Shown here: piece by piece, positions 46,332 to 57,658 of the stretch
How positions within the stretch are numbered: position 1 is the first letter of the stretch
Layout: every line of letters begins with the position of its first letter
Assembly: GCA_015847255.1 (NCBI GenBank)
Contig: JADLZK010001965.1
Location: 558,001-622,000 of the forward strand
Direction: 5' to 3'
DNA length: 64,000 bases
Origin: Hyparrhenia diplandra
Lineage: Eukaryota > Streptophyta > Magnoliopsida > Poales > Poaceae
Notes under the pieces: generated by a model
Database searches by the model: none
What the model was told of the DNA's origin: nothing
The model's input: the letters and a program-made list of their open reading frames with translations, nothing else
Position numbers and translations under genes: made by a program

Positions 46332-47062
46332 ATGAGGGCGTCGTCGTCGACCGGCTTGGTCATGAAGGCGATCGTGGCATTGTCCTGGTTGGCCGTGTTG
46401 CTGGCCTCCCTCGCTGCATTGTCCTGGTTGGCCGTGTTGCTGGCCTCCCTCGCTGCCTCCCGACGACACAGGTGTTGTTTCCGTCGCCGCCGCTCGACTG
46501 GCGGTGCAGCCCCGGTACCTACCTATAATCTCCTCTGTCGCTCAAGCTTTTCTCATGGACCACAGGTCTCACATAGTTGAGTGATCGATTGTCCCCGTTT
46601 TTTTTTTTCGAAAGCGGGCACTCGCCCGCATCGCATTAAGAGAAGTGAGATTGTTTCAAATACATTCGAAACCTGTAGCGAGATGCCCCGGACACCATTA
46701 GGCCATACACATACAAATGGCACCAGCTCGAACGGTGGCGCGTACTAGCTAGGAAACTATAATTGTGCAACAAGAAGAGAGCGACTGTGCTGTTAATTTC
46801 CCCGTCAAATGAAGCAGGCATGCAATGTGCTGTTAATTTCCCTTGTCAAATTTCCAGGCGCGAGCACGGAAGATGGTCATGGCCGGAGGTGGTGGGCATG
46901 TCGGCGGAGGATGCCAAGAAGAAGATCTGCGAGGTCTGGCCGTGCACCCACGTGCACGTCATCCCAGCCGGATACTCAGTCACCATGGAATATAACACCC
47001 GGCGAGTCAGGATCTTCCTCGACTCCAACGACAAGGTTGACAGCATTCCCATGATCGGCTAG
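46332..47062 (+). CDS. Potato inhibitor I family serine protease inhibitor, secreted, 2 exons
   Basis: Small inhibitor of chymotrypsin/subtilisin-type proteases, usually defence- or wound-related. Exons 46332-46471 (donor ACACAG|GTGTTG) and 46858-47062 (acceptor TTTCCAG) join in phase to about 114 aa. The alternative start at 46362 (MKAIVALSWLAVLL) gives a cleaner signal peptide. The hydrophobic core ALSWLAVLLASLA is present twice because of a 39-bp tandem duplication. The mature part shows the family pattern: SWPEVVGMSAEDAKKKI, then HVIPAGYSVTMEYNTRRVRI, ending IPMIG. By alignment to barley CI-2 the reactive bond would be Met-Glu in VTMEY. The intron contains a retrotransposon tail. Whether exon 1 is expressed as drawn is inferred; exon 2 identity is firm. 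Confidence 0.75.
46377..46454 (+). repeat. Perfect 39-bp tandem duplication in the signal-peptide core
   Basis: GCATTGTCCTGGTTGGCCGT begins each of two identical, adjacent 39-bp units (46377-46415 and 46416-46454). In frame it adds 13 residues. Confidence 0.9.
46598..46780 (-). mobile_element. Antisense retrotransposon 3' end in the inhibitor-gene intron
   Basis: Poly(T) followed by CGAAAGCGGGCACTCGCCCG and CATTAAGAGAAGTGAG is, on the minus strand, a stem-loop then poly(A). The body shares GGCACCAGCTCGAACGGTGG and ATTGTGCAAC with the remnant starting at 36204, so both belong to one family. About 180 bp survive. Confidence 0.6.
46786..46851. repeat. Short direct duplication in the same intron
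   Basis: TGTGCTGTTAATTTCCC followed by (C/T)(G/T)TCAAAT occurs at about 46786-46810 and again at 46827-46851. It may be a remnant of the insertion of the adjacent retroelement. Confidence 0.6.
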
Positions 47063-48194
47063 CTTTGCCAGAAGGGGGTGTGTGCCAGCGACACACCACT
47101 ATGCAAAGAATTTCTAGTTCTTCTATATGAACAATAAAATTCAAGGTTGCAGCATCTGATGTTCAATTGAGTGAACAAGAATGTGTGTGAGTGAGCTTGA
47201 ATTAATGTTCCAAAGTGATAGCAAACTCTGTTTCGTGCAGAGAAACGCTCCCCAAAGGAGATCGAGTGTATACAAAATGAACAACAAACATATAAATAAT
47301 AAGGCAGTGTGCGCGTCAAGATCCTTCACCAATTTATCGAGACGAACTGGCATTCAGCTACTTTTTTTCTAGGCTGGTTGCAACAGACGGTGGAAACGAC
47401 ACGGCCGCCTCTCGGCTCTAGGACTACCAGCCACTAGCTAGTCAGCAGGCGAGGTCAGCACTGCTTTTCGGGCCCATGTTTCTGGCCTATTCTGTTTTGG
47501 GGGCCCATATAAGCTACTTATCCCTGCCACTTCAAAATTCAACCCAATCAACAATTTTTAAAAAAATTAAAAAAAAAATAGCATGTTCCTCGGTCCATAT
47601 CCATCTCTACCTGTGTTGCGTTGCGTCTGCGCCGCAAACGGCTCGATTCATGTTAGCTATCAGTCATTACTGGGAAATATGCCGTGTGTTGCCACGGAAG
47701 ACAAAAAAAAATAAATCAAAACTTCGACTTATTCACTCTAGCTTGCCGCAAAGCTAGCGGTTACTGCGTCTTGGATCCGTCAGCCGCCCCTGCAGTGGCG
47801 CTATGGCATTTGGCGTGTCTTTGGTGGCCGCGACGGCGGGGAGCCGCTCTGTAGAACGCTGTGGCATCCTGGCGGCCACGACGACCAGCTGTGTGGATCG
47901 ACAACCGGTTAACCGGATCAAAGTCTTCTTCTAGACATGTGTTTTTTTATGCTGAGTTCCTCATCCGCTAACGCCCGCGTTCCTTGTGGCCTCTAATTTC
48001 GAGGAAAAAATAGGGGACGGCAGTGCCATACTGACGCCGTCGCGCTGAACTCATGTCTGACGCGTGTCCCGATGGAAATTGTGCTTCGCGTGGTCAGCTT
48101 GCCTAACCCCTGCAGCGCTTCGGCTCGAACCCTTGCGGCAGTTCCTTGGCTCCGCCGGATCCCGCTTCGGCTCCCAGGCTGCCCAGTAGGGGCG
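47063..48194. other. Intergenic, no gene recognised
   Basis: After the inhibitor 3' UTR, nothing coding is recognised. GC-richer sequence at 47750-48190 directly abuts the hAT-derived frame and supplies an unrelated in-frame N-terminus to it. Confidence 0.4.
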
Positions 48195-49739
48195 GGTTTT
48201 AGGCTGATTGATTGCAAACATACTGGTGAAAACATTGCTGATTCTATAGCTAATGTGGTTGATGAGTTTGGTTTGTCTGATAAAGTTTTTGCTGTGACTC
48301 TTGACAATGCTAGTGCTAATTCTAAGGCTTATGATATCTTGGGTCCAGTTTTGTTTGGTTATATGGGTTCTTATCCTACACCTACTCGTGATAATCCTAA
48401 TAAAGTTAAGTACTTCCTTGTGCATCAGCGTTGTGCTACTCATGTAATTAATATTATTGTGAAAGATGGTTTGGTAGTATGTAAAGATTGGCTTGATGAT
48501 TTGAGAACTGCAATAAACTTTTAAAATTCTTCTAATAATAGGATTGCATTGTTCAAAAGTTTCTGTATTGCTAGAGGTATGACACCTAGGAAATTTGGCC
48601 CGGACATGGATGTTAGATGGAATTCTACCTACTTGATGATTGAGCATTTGTTACCATACAAAGAAGTGTTTACTATGTTCATTAACCCTAATTATGGCTC
48701 TGAGTTATTGACTGTGAATCATTGGTATGTTGTTGAACACATGGTTAAATTCTTGAAAGTATTTTATGAGTCCACTGTTATTCTTTCTGGTGTATACTAT
48801 CCTACTGCTCCACTTGCTTTGCATCAAATGATTGACATTGCTGAACATTTGAAAGCAGCTGAGAATAATGAACATTTTAAACAAGTTGCAAGACCTATGA
48901 AAATGAAATTTCTTAAATATTGGGATAACATTCCTCTGCTTTATTCTTTTGCAACCATTCTTGATCCTAGAGGTAAGATGAAAGGGTTCTTGATAACTTT
49001 AGATCTACTTGGTAAGGCAACTGGATCTGATTACAGTTTATGTTATGGTGATGTGAAAGATGAGCTGACCAGATTGTTTTGCAAGTATCAGGAGAAGTAT
49101 GGTTCTAGTGCAGATACAAGAAGGGCTCAGAGGCCTGTGCTTCCTGTCCCTGGTTCTAGTAACAGATGGGGGAGGATCTTTAACAGTTCCTCGTCTACTA
49201 CATCTACTTCATCTGGTGCTGTAAATGAGCTTACAGCTTACCTGGACAGTGACCCTGTGCCATGGGGTGACCCCAACTTTGACATACTTCTTTGGTGGCG
49301 TGATCACAAACAATCCTATCCCATACTGTCTATTATGGCTCGTGATATCATGGTTGTCCCTGTATCTACTGTGTCCTCCGAATCTTGTTTTAGCTTGACA
49401 GGTAGAATACTCGAAGACCGGCGTCGTCGCCTTTTGCCTGAGCATGTGGAGATGCTCACCTGCATCAAAGACTGGGACCAAGCTAGAAGAAAGGCGCAGC
49501 ATACAGTTGTGGACAAAGAACTGGTTGAGCACTTCAAGACCCTGGAGATTGGTGATTCTATTCCTGAAGAAGAAGACACCAGAACCGGCAGCGGGAGCAG
49601 GAGAGGATCGGTTGGCGTCACCGGCAGCACCGATACCGGCACCAGCATGGGGAGAGGTGGCGGCACCGCCACCGCCAGAGGGAGAGGTGGGCGGCGCCAC
49701 CAGCCAGAGGGAGAGGTGGCGGCGGCACCAGCTAGCTGA
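48195..49739 (+). pseudogene. hAT-superfamily transposase, 5'-truncated, one in-frame stop
   Basis: The RNase H-like core is recognisable: FRLIDCKHTGENIA, VFAVTLDNASANSKAYDIL (catalytic Asp), VHQRCATHVINIIVKDGL, and DMDVRWNSTYLMIEHLLPYK. The C-terminal hAT dimerisation domain follows: YPILSIMARDIMVVPVSTVS, SESCFSLTGRILEDRRRRLL, PEHVEMLTCIKDW. The BED zinc finger and N-terminal third are absent; the frame upstream of 48195 is unrelated. A TAA at 48522-48524 interrupts an otherwise continuous frame. The tail is Gly/Arg/Ser-rich. Inactive, but the remaining frame is well preserved, so death was fairly recent. Confidence 0.9.
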
Positions 49740-50040
49740 GATCCTAGAACTAAGAGGTACAATTATGAAACTTTGAGCACTTCATTGTGAAACATGAACT
49801 ATGTGATTGTGTTTGTGAGCTGTGAACTAAGAGGTGTCTTTTGTCATGTCCAGATGGTGTTTTCCTTTTGCTGGCAAACTTTGAAGTTGGAAATCCGAGA
49901 GTGAGTGAGAGATATGAGAGATAGGCAGATACTCTATTCATTTTGCTCTTTGCACTTGCTCTTTTCACTTGCCTGCTAAATGTTGGCTATTGTAATAGGA
50001 CATGAAACTCTAGAACTGTGACTGATCTATGAACTATATA

Positions 50041-51300
50041 CTAGAAGGACTCTCGTTAGCGTTGCGGTATGCTGCGTGAGAAAATACGAATAAATTTGAT
50101 TAGATGTTAAATTGATTATAGAAGTGGAATAGAGGAGATGGATGGACATGAAAATTTAATTTGATGCTAGATGGAGTCATCGGGGAAGTGGCTTAGTGCA
50201 TTAAAGGAATCAAGTGCAGAACAATGCAATGTCTTTTCATGGCTTGGTGGAGGAATAAATGCAATTTAGTGTTTGAAGTTACTTCGATAGTGTACTTAGT
50301 GACTTGGTGGGGCTATATGATGATTTTTTTTTTTTTTTTTTTTTGACAATAGGCCATGATGATGTTAACGTTTACATAAGAAAACATTATATAGAAAAAT
50401 TAATAGTACCATCAAACAACACTACGGTGATTTGTCATCGTAGGCATATTTCAAGAAACTTATTAGAAATCTGCAAGAAAATGATAACAAATAAACAATA
50501 TATGCTGCACGACAGACTGTAGGTTGCCCCTGCCTCTTCCAATCCCAATCTCAGGCATGCGTACGTTATTGATTGCTTTGCCTAGTTGATACTCCCACAC
50601 GTTGCCATCCCCTTCGTATTCCCGTGCGTATAACTCGGATCGCCGCGCTCGCCGCTCGGCTCACCATGGATGCGACGCCGGACTCCATCGAGAACTTCAT
50701 GATGTCGTAGGAACTCGAGCTGGACTCCATCGCCATGGATGCAGCGCCGGCAGACTCGACGTTGGAGGAGCTCGCGCCGGACTCCATCATCATGGATGTG
50801 GCGTCGGCGGACTCGACGTTGGAGAAGCTCGCGCTGGACTCTGTCAAGGTGGTGCCCGACTCTGTCGAAGGGGTGCCGGACTCCGTCGAGATGGTTTTGG
50901 ATTCCTTGCCGCCGGGCGCTTTTGTATGTGGTCGCTGTCATCTCGTCCATGAGGACCGCCAAGCATGGGAACGTGTGCATTCGCCGTTCTGGACATGCTC
51001 TCGTTGCGCTGCATACGATGAGTATGTTAAATAGGGGGCCTGAAGCATACGATGAGTCACGAATTAAACAGAGAGATATCGCTGCCCCTTGGACTCCGCT
51101 GCCTCTTCGTCTGGGAGATGACGCTACAGTGCTGTCTCTTCATGTACTCAGAGGAAACGCACTTGGTGGAATCGGCGGGGAGGAACTCATGCGGGGCCAG
51201 AGGAAGGAATGCGAAAGTAATGCGAAGGAGTTTCTGGTGACGTGGCTTAACCACAGCCCGTAGAACTCCTAAGTGGGGTTTTCCATATAGAAGGTTTAGA
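50041..51300 (-). mobile_element. Non-autonomous Helitron nested in the hAT element
   Basis: On the minus strand the element starts TCTAAACCTTCTATATGG (from 51300) and ends GAGAGTCCTTCTAG (to 50041). It is flanked by A and T (minus-strand A before, T after), matching Helitron insertion at AT. The 5' end relates to those at 55985 and 59855 (GGAGTTC and TTAGGAGTTCT motifs shared). A poly(T) run at about 50323-50344 and captured GC-rich sequence at 50600-51250 fill the interior. Confidence 0.65.
50735..51034 (+). pseudogene. Open frame with CxxC...CxxC pair inside the Helitron, unrecognised
   Basis: The frame reads a Ser/Asp/Val-rich repetitive part, with DSxxx repeats such as APDSIIMDVASADSTLEKLA. 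It ends with FVCGRCHLVHEDRQAWERVH then SPFWTCSRCAAYDEYVK. The two CxxC pairs about 25 residues apart resemble a small zinc ribbon. It runs opposite to the Helitron's own orientation. The family is not recognised; it may be a fusion of captured exons. Confidence 0.3.
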
Positions 51301-51884
51301 TATGAATATTATGAGCTTGCTGTACTCTTTTTCCTTTCTAGGGTTTTTCACACCGGGTGGGTTTACCTAGAAAGGTTTTTAATGAGGCAAAGATTGCACA
51401 AGCTCATTTTTTGTTTATATTGCTTGTCTTCTGTGTCTTTGAAACTGTGAGATTTGATCAAGTTGTTTGAATCTGATATTTTGTCTTGAAACTGTTATGT
51501 TGAATCTGTTATGTTCAAGTTTGAAACTGTGAGCATTGCATCTCAACTCTCAAGTGGATCTCATGTAAAGTTGGAAATCTGATATTCTCATGTCACCATT
51601 TTGGACACCGGGCGGGTTGTGGCCCGACCCGTTGATCAGTGGTTCGACCGGCCTGTGGCCCGGTAAAATGGCCTACGGACCGGGCCATGGGCGAGGGCGT
51701 GGCCCGAGCCCGTGGAAGGCACGGCCCGAAGGCCCGTGGCCCGGCTCGGCCTGTAGCGGGCTGGCTTTGGTCCGACCCGGCGGGCCACGGGCGGCACCAG
51801 GCCGCCCGTTGGACATCTATACGCCAAAGTGCCTCCGCCTGGTGACGCCATGCCAGTGCATCGCAACATCCCAGGGCTCTAGCA

Positions 51885-52519
51885 CGGGCACTGAAGAAGA
51901 CAGAGGAGGCGTTCTTCACGGCAGCAGAGGAACACGCCGCTGAGAGCCCAGAGGTGGGGCTCATGGGCTCTTATGTGCTCATCTGATGAAGGGCAAGGAC
52001 ATTTATGTCATGAATGTTGGAGATAGCCACACCGTGTTGGCGCGGAGGCCGGAGCCCACCTGCAGCAGTTTAAAACCGAGATCATGCGCGAGCTGGTGGC
52101 GGACGACATGGACGACCTGCAGGCCGTGCAGCTCACCGCAGAGCACAGCACTACGGTCCAGGAGGTACGCCGTCTTTTCCTCTGCTCCTCTTATCTCCAG
52201 TTTTGAACTTGAATTAATTATGACTGATGAGGATAGTGCAGGAGGTGATAAGGATCAAGGGCCAGCATCTGAACGATAGGAATGCCATAGTCAATGGCCG
52301 GGTCAAAGGGAAGATCAGTGTCACCAGAGCGTTTGGGGTTGCCTACCTGAAACACGTAACGTCAAAATTCACTCAAATTTCAATCTGCAAACCTGATGGC
52401 GATTCTGTCGATGTTCATTAACTTTGTTAACTTTTTTTCTCTCTGGCAGCCCAAGTGGAACGACAGGCTTCTGCAAGCCTTCAAGATCAACTACGTCGGC
52501 ACTGAGCAGCCTTCAGTAT
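51885..52519 (+). pseudogene. PP2C-type protein phosphatase gene remnant
   Basis: Three exon-like pieces remain: about 51885-52164, 52242-52355 and 52450-52519, with GT-AG borders. They read ALKKTEEAFFTAAEEHAA then ESPEVGLMGS. A related frame gives MKGKDIYVMNVGDSHTVLAR, then VIRIKGQHLNDRNAIVNGRV, KGKISVTRAFGVAYLK and PKWNDRLLQAFKINYVGTE. This is the middle of a plant PP2C (Mg/Mn-dependent Ser/Thr phosphatase), where VGDSRAVL is usual; here Arg is His. Stop codons (TGA TGA near 51982) and frameshifts follow MGSYVLI, and the N- and C-terminal parts are missing. It starts just after the hAT terminus. Confidence 0.8.
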
Positions 52520-53494
52520 GCTCTAGCACATCTGAGGCAACAATAGACTGCAAAATTCATATTGCCAGCATCAGTCATTCGATGTTGCCAGCATCAGTCA
52601 ATAGACAAAAAAATGTGACCAAACATCATTGGCTGATAGCCTACACATCACATAGGCTAGCAGTGTTGTCACTGGTTTCTTCAATGCAAAAGACAGATCT
52701 GTTCGTGGCTTGCGCAAAAGGATTCATTATTAAGTTGTCCCCCAATGCTTCATTGTTATTGATTCAACGTTCAATTCGATCGTGTCAAATATTATGTGTC
52801 CAAATCATAATGTTCAGAGGTGAAATTACAACGAACCACCAAAGAAAACACGTGTTAAATGAGTGTGACTGACAAGCGCATCCTAGTCCCATCTCCCCCC
52901 AAATTTTGCTAATGTTACAACGAAAATTAAATTCTTTAACAAGTTGTACCTTTCTTCTCTTCTTTTTTAAGTATAAGTAACCAAAATTCTGTGCTCATGC
53001 ATTACCACGGGAGCCGAAAAATTCAAGAGAAAACAAAATGTTTAAGATCACCTAATGTTAAATCTATCTAATCTAGTAACATGTCTTCAGTGTCACTAAG
53101 ATACACAAGCATCAAGTTTACATGACAATAATGTGAAAGCAAACATGTGTAACACTAATGTGAGAATATATTTTCCATAAAACATACCCAAATGGCCCTC
53201 CCCCCACGGCCCCATGCCCCCACTCCCTCTTCTTGTTTACTGAGTACCTTCCAATAAAACATAGGCAATGCCCCCCTTCCCCCTCAGTATTTTTTTCTTG
53301 ATTGAGATCCTTATTTGTGGAGATATTCTGTCACATGCGTTGCAGTAGGCACCAAAATATTAGAGTTAGGATTTGCACGGTGCGCTATATCTATACTTCA
53401 AGAAACGTTTGTTTATGGGCGGTTGCAAAAAGCACTCAAATCAGTTTTTTCAATCTCTAGAAATAATTTATGCAGTTGCTAATAAGTGACTTAT
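52520..53494. other. Intergenic, no gene recognised
   Basis: A plus-strand open frame continues to 52872 without motifs. The rest is AT-rich with two C-rich patches near 53200-53285. Nothing further is seen. Confidence 0.4.
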
Positions 53495-54780
53495 TGTGAC
53501 GACCGGGTAATTACCACCTTGAATAATACCCTAGCCATGATTTATTACTCCACAGATACAAGATTTGTCGAATAATAAACCATTAACAAAGTTGGCAACA
53601 GAGAATAGCTAGAAGGTACCGATAATTATTACAAAGCCAGCCTACGATCTTAGGTCTTTAAATAAGCGTCACAAGTTTGCGCATTTATTACAAGCCTGAC
53701 ATATAGAAGTCCAAGCTAGACTACTAAGTGGGCGACATATACATTTCGCCACTGATATCCATAAGTAGACTAGGAGGTTATTTATTCATCCCATCCACCA
53801 TAGGAGGTGGCAGCAGCTCGACTAGCGTCCTCGTAGTCATCCCAATCTGCATAGGCATAACCATCATCTAGGAACTCTTGTGCACACTCCTGAGGATCCT
53901 CTGAAGGGGGAGAGTTAATAAGAGTGAGTACAACGTACTCAGCAAGTATATATATGTATATCAAGGCAATGCAATCTGTAATCTCAATGATCAATCACAT
54001 ATCATTTTGTATGAAAAGAGAATTTGTATAAAAAGTCATATTTAATTTAGAAAAACGCTACTATCACTTGCATCTTGAGAAAGAGCCTCCCATAGGTTCC
54101 CGTAGCCTCCATACTAGGAGACATGACATGAATTCATGATTTTACCCTGCGCAGGTTTGTATCACTTTAGCCATAATTACCTTGGCCAATTTTCCATCGC
54201 ACTGCCCTTGGTGCGACTCATGACCAAGATACCGAGACGTTCCCCATTTTGTATAATTGTATATCCACATCTACTCACTGCGCTAATATATGCGCCTGGC
54301 TGTGCTCCATCGACAGCTCATTGGGGACTTTCCCCAACCCTCACCTTGCATACCATAGGGATCATACAATAACTCCATGGGTAATAGAATCAGCCCGTCC
54401 CAAACGGGTTCATGGTTGACACGAATATATACGGCCCAATACCACAAGTGAGAGTTGGTTAACAATCCTACTAACGTTTTCCAACCAACTATTGTAGGGT
54501 ATTAGCTGCTCCATCAGCTAATCCCTCGTCATCAATGTCACATGTCATCCATCCATAATTAATTTCAGAAAATACATTTGATGCAAGTTACTTTTATTTT
54601 CACAAACTTGTATAAAACTCGAGGAGAGAATGGTCAAGGAAATCTTGCCTGAGTTGTTAAGATCCAACTCGGGCTCAGTTTGGTTCACTAGAAGGTCCTG
54701 CGCCTGACCGTGCTCGCTTCCTGTAATTAGTATAAATATACTGATATTTAGGAAAAATAACACACAAGTATATACACATA
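53495..54780. mobile_element. Probable LTR-retrotransposon-related remnant
   Basis: TGTGACGACCGGGTAATTACC at 53495 resembles the start of many grass LTRs. Sequence to about 54540 is repeat-like in composition, and a minus-strand frame (53994-53782) reads SPPSEDPQECAQEFLDDGY then AYADWDDYEDASRAA. I find no polyprotein, primer-binding site or matching second LTR, so classification is tentative. Confidence 0.35.
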
Positions 54781-54785
54781 ATATA

Positions 54786-55985
54786 CTAGAAGAATTCTCA
54801 GCGCCGTTGGGTACTAAGAAAAGAATATAAAAGGACTTGGAATGTTGATCACTAAAAATTATAAGATATATTTATATATATATAAATGGATTGGATACGC
54901 AAGCAAATTTCATCGTGAAATTAATAGTATTTTATATTTCATAAAAATAAAATTCTAGAGACAACAAAAATTTCGTAATTTCTATGCACAGGTGTTCGTC
55001 TAAGAACGTAATTTCCTTGTGATTTGTCATCAACAATCATACGCAGAACGTAGATATTGGTCTCTTTCAATATTAGTAGTAAATCTTGAGTAGTACCTAC
55101 TAATGGAGCGATACAAACTAAACCAAAATATTCAGCAGTAATTCAGAGTTTCCAGTAGAAAATCTGGACGACAATAAAAAGCATTGAAGAATATGTGTAC
55201 ACCGCTCTTCACGTAAAATCCATCGAACACGAACAGCAAAACAGATCAACGGACCAAAGCTCTCAATGGAAGCAGTGAATGCTTCCATGCGGGACAAACT
55301 CCTTACGGCTAGCTTGACCCTTGCAGCATAATCAGCACCAAGAGGGATGTCGCTGCCGCCATCGCATACACCAGATCGAGGCAGGAGCGGGGCATCGCGG
55401 CTGGTGAGCACTGACGGAGATCGACGGACCCGCGCTTCCCGCTGCCGGCGGCGCCGGCGCCGTCGACGGGCCGGTCGCGAGGGGGCACCAACGGCGAGCC
55501 ACTCGGAGACGTTCCTGCGCTTCCCTGACGCGGACCTGCTGCTGGACCGGACGACGACTTCTCCTTCTCCGACCTCGACTTCCCTCCTTCTCCGACGACT
55601 CCTGCCGATTGAGTGGCGCCCGCTCTGGAGGCCGTACTCATGCATGGAAGCATGCACCATGTTTCCTCCACCAGGCCTCGCATGCTTTAAATAGCAGGAA
55701 GGAGGACGGGGATGGCCTCGATCGATTGTTGGCCTCTCCGGTTCTTCCGTTTCGATAACTGAACAGGCATGTTAACGGACGGGGGTGGAGCCGAAGGGCC
55801 TATCTATAACAGGCCGCGCGGAAGGGGAACGGCGAGGGTGGGCAACGGAAGGGGAACCGCGATGGGTATAGCGCGCGGGCGGGGGAGCATTGCTACGTTG
55901 CAGTTATCGATGACGTAGACCAATCGAAACGCCGAGAACTCCTAAATTAGCCCCAGTGGGGGATAGGTTTATTGGAGTTTTTAGA
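54786..55985 (-). mobile_element. Non-autonomous Helitron, 1.2 kb
   Basis: The minus strand starts TCTAAAAACTCCAATAAACC at 55985 and ends GAGAATTCTTCTAG at 54786. It is flanked by A (before) and T (after). The 5' end is closely related to that at 59855 (AATAA(A/G)CCTATCC). A GC-rich block at 55340-55680 looks captured: the minus-strand frame 55660-55118 contains SLSRMEAFTASIESFGPLIC then FAVRVRWILREERCTHILQ, protein-like but not recognised. Confidence 0.7.
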
Positions 55986-56310
55986 TACGTAGCCATTTGT
56001 CCATCCTACAGGCAATAATTAGTTTTATGTTACTTGTACCAATTTTGTTATGATTTATCAAAAGAATATTGCATAGCTGTGCTTAGTCAAACTTTAAATT
56101 AGTTTATTATTTGAGCTGATTCGTGCTCTCACCTTGGGTACTAAACTGAGGCTGTGTACTGCACGTACTAGTACTACTACTACTCTGATGAAGCCCAAAA
56201 GCAAAACATAGGCAAGGTCCAGAGGGCTATACACACACGCACTCTTCTTTCCTTCCCTTCTCTTCTTTCTCTCTCTATTTCTTTCCCCTTTGCTGCAGTC
56301 GACAGCAGCC

Positions 56311-56638
56311 ATGGCGCTGAGCGCCCTCTGCTCCCTTCCTCTATCTAGATCCACAACTATGGCTGGGCTCTCCCAAGGATGGTACCCCAAAATAAAGATC
56401 TGTGATTTCTAATTGATCTGCACTGGGATTCCCCTGATTTCTTCCCCTCTTTTGTGTGTGCAGGTTGGTGGCGGCGGCGGCATGCTTCACCGAGGTGCTG
56501 AGCATGGCAGCCATGGCGCCCAAAGGGCAGAGCCAAGGGCACGTGGTGTTGGTGTGCAGCTGTGTGCAGGGATCTGGATTGCAGCAACAACTCCCTCAAA
56601 CTGACTGTGAGTGCTCTTGTGCTCATACCTGTGCTTAG
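56311..56638 (+). CDS. Candidate small two-exon gene, unrecognised, about 81 aa
   Basis: ATG at 56311 follows a long C/T-rich leader (56235-56295), as in plant 5' UTRs. Exon 1 (56311-56381) reads MALSALCSLPLSRSTTMAGL. The donor GATG|GTACCC and the acceptor GTGTGCAG (ending 56463) join it in phase to exon 2, which reads LVAAAACFTEVLSMAAMAPK then GQSQGHVVLVCSCVQGSG, with a stop at 56636-56638. An alternative donor (ACT|GTGAGT near 56605) suggests the gene might have continued into sequence now interrupted by the Helitron at 57659. The Ser/Ala-rich start could be an organelle-targeting peptide. No family recognised. Confidence 0.3.
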
Positions 56639-57658
56639 TTCATATTGTCTTTGACTCAAGATTACAGGCTGTGTGCTGCTAGATGTGAAGTCTATTGGCT
56701 TATTAATTTTTTTCCCAAGTTGAGATGTGAAATATCATGTGTATGCTTGTGCTAGAAGATTGCTAGTTAGGTCTATTTCATCACTTTTCTTGTCATTTGT
56801 TAAATGTGAAAAACCAAAATAGTCAGAACATCTACAACCAAGGCAGATGCTCTGTGTTTTTGGGAGCCCAGGAGAAAAGAGAGCTTTAGACTGAGAAGAT
56901 GAAAACCTCACCTCGCTACTTCTCTTGACTAGCTGTTGGTCTGTCCCTCTCTCAACTCAGGTCGCTCTTCAGGGTGATCAAGTCACCATCTTGCTGATGT
57001 GGGAGGCAGATGGTTTTCTGTGGCTAAAGAACTAGGCTAGGTGTTCTTGGTAGGCCTAGAGTGGGGACTGAAGAACTGGTTTGCTAGTTGCTCCGAGGGG
57101 TTGCTTCTCCCACTTTCACCCTGGTTCTTGTACTAGTCTGCTATTCTCTACTCCACAAGATATTTTACCTTTCACTTCCCAGTGGTGTGGCAAGCTGCTG
57201 GAACTTGATTGGCTAGATTTCTTCTAGAAGGGCATGGCAGCTCACTATTGTATAAACCAGTACAAGAGTTGTTGAAATAGTAGGCCACTGTAGTGAATAG
57301 TGTGTTCAAGGAATTGTAAAGAATTGCTGTGGGTGTTGGCGTGTGTTCTGAGATGCAAACTTTTAGCCATGATTATGTAAATAAAACTTCGTATGATTAA
57401 TATATGATTTGTATTATTTTTCTTGTCAAAGTGCATCCATTATCATGCTGGTGCAATCATGAGGAACTAATGGCTTACTGATCTGAGGTTAATTACTTAA
57501 TGAAAATGTGGGTCGTTACACTTATCCTCTTGTACTACATTAGTGCGCGAGCACAAAGACATTTATCCTGGTGACGCTTTCTTTTTTTTCTTTCCCTTTG
57601 TTGAGCAGCTATAATTCAGTTCCTTCATGAATTTTTGGGGTTCCTTTTTCTGTTTACA
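56639..57658. other. Intergenic or intron, no exon recognised
   Basis: T-rich on the plus strand with no plausible frame. If the candidate gene at 56311 continues, this is its intron. Confidence 0.35.

Larger units (their letters stand above)
48195..51826 (+). mobile_element. Decayed hAT transposon with a nested Helitron
   Basis: The transposase remnant is followed by a T-rich 3' region with repeated CTGTGA/GAAACTGTGA motifs. This region is interrupted at 50041-51300 by a Helitron and resumes after it. The GC-rich palindromic segment at 51601-51826 (GGCCCGTGGCCCGGC, CGGGCCACGGGC, ending CGTTGGACATCTATA) is typical of the 3' terminus of Ac-like grass elements. The 5' terminus is missing. Within 51303-51400, the motif CTAGAAAGGTTTTTAATGAGG resembles a common plant LTR sequence, so a further fragment may be present. 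Confidence 0.6.
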
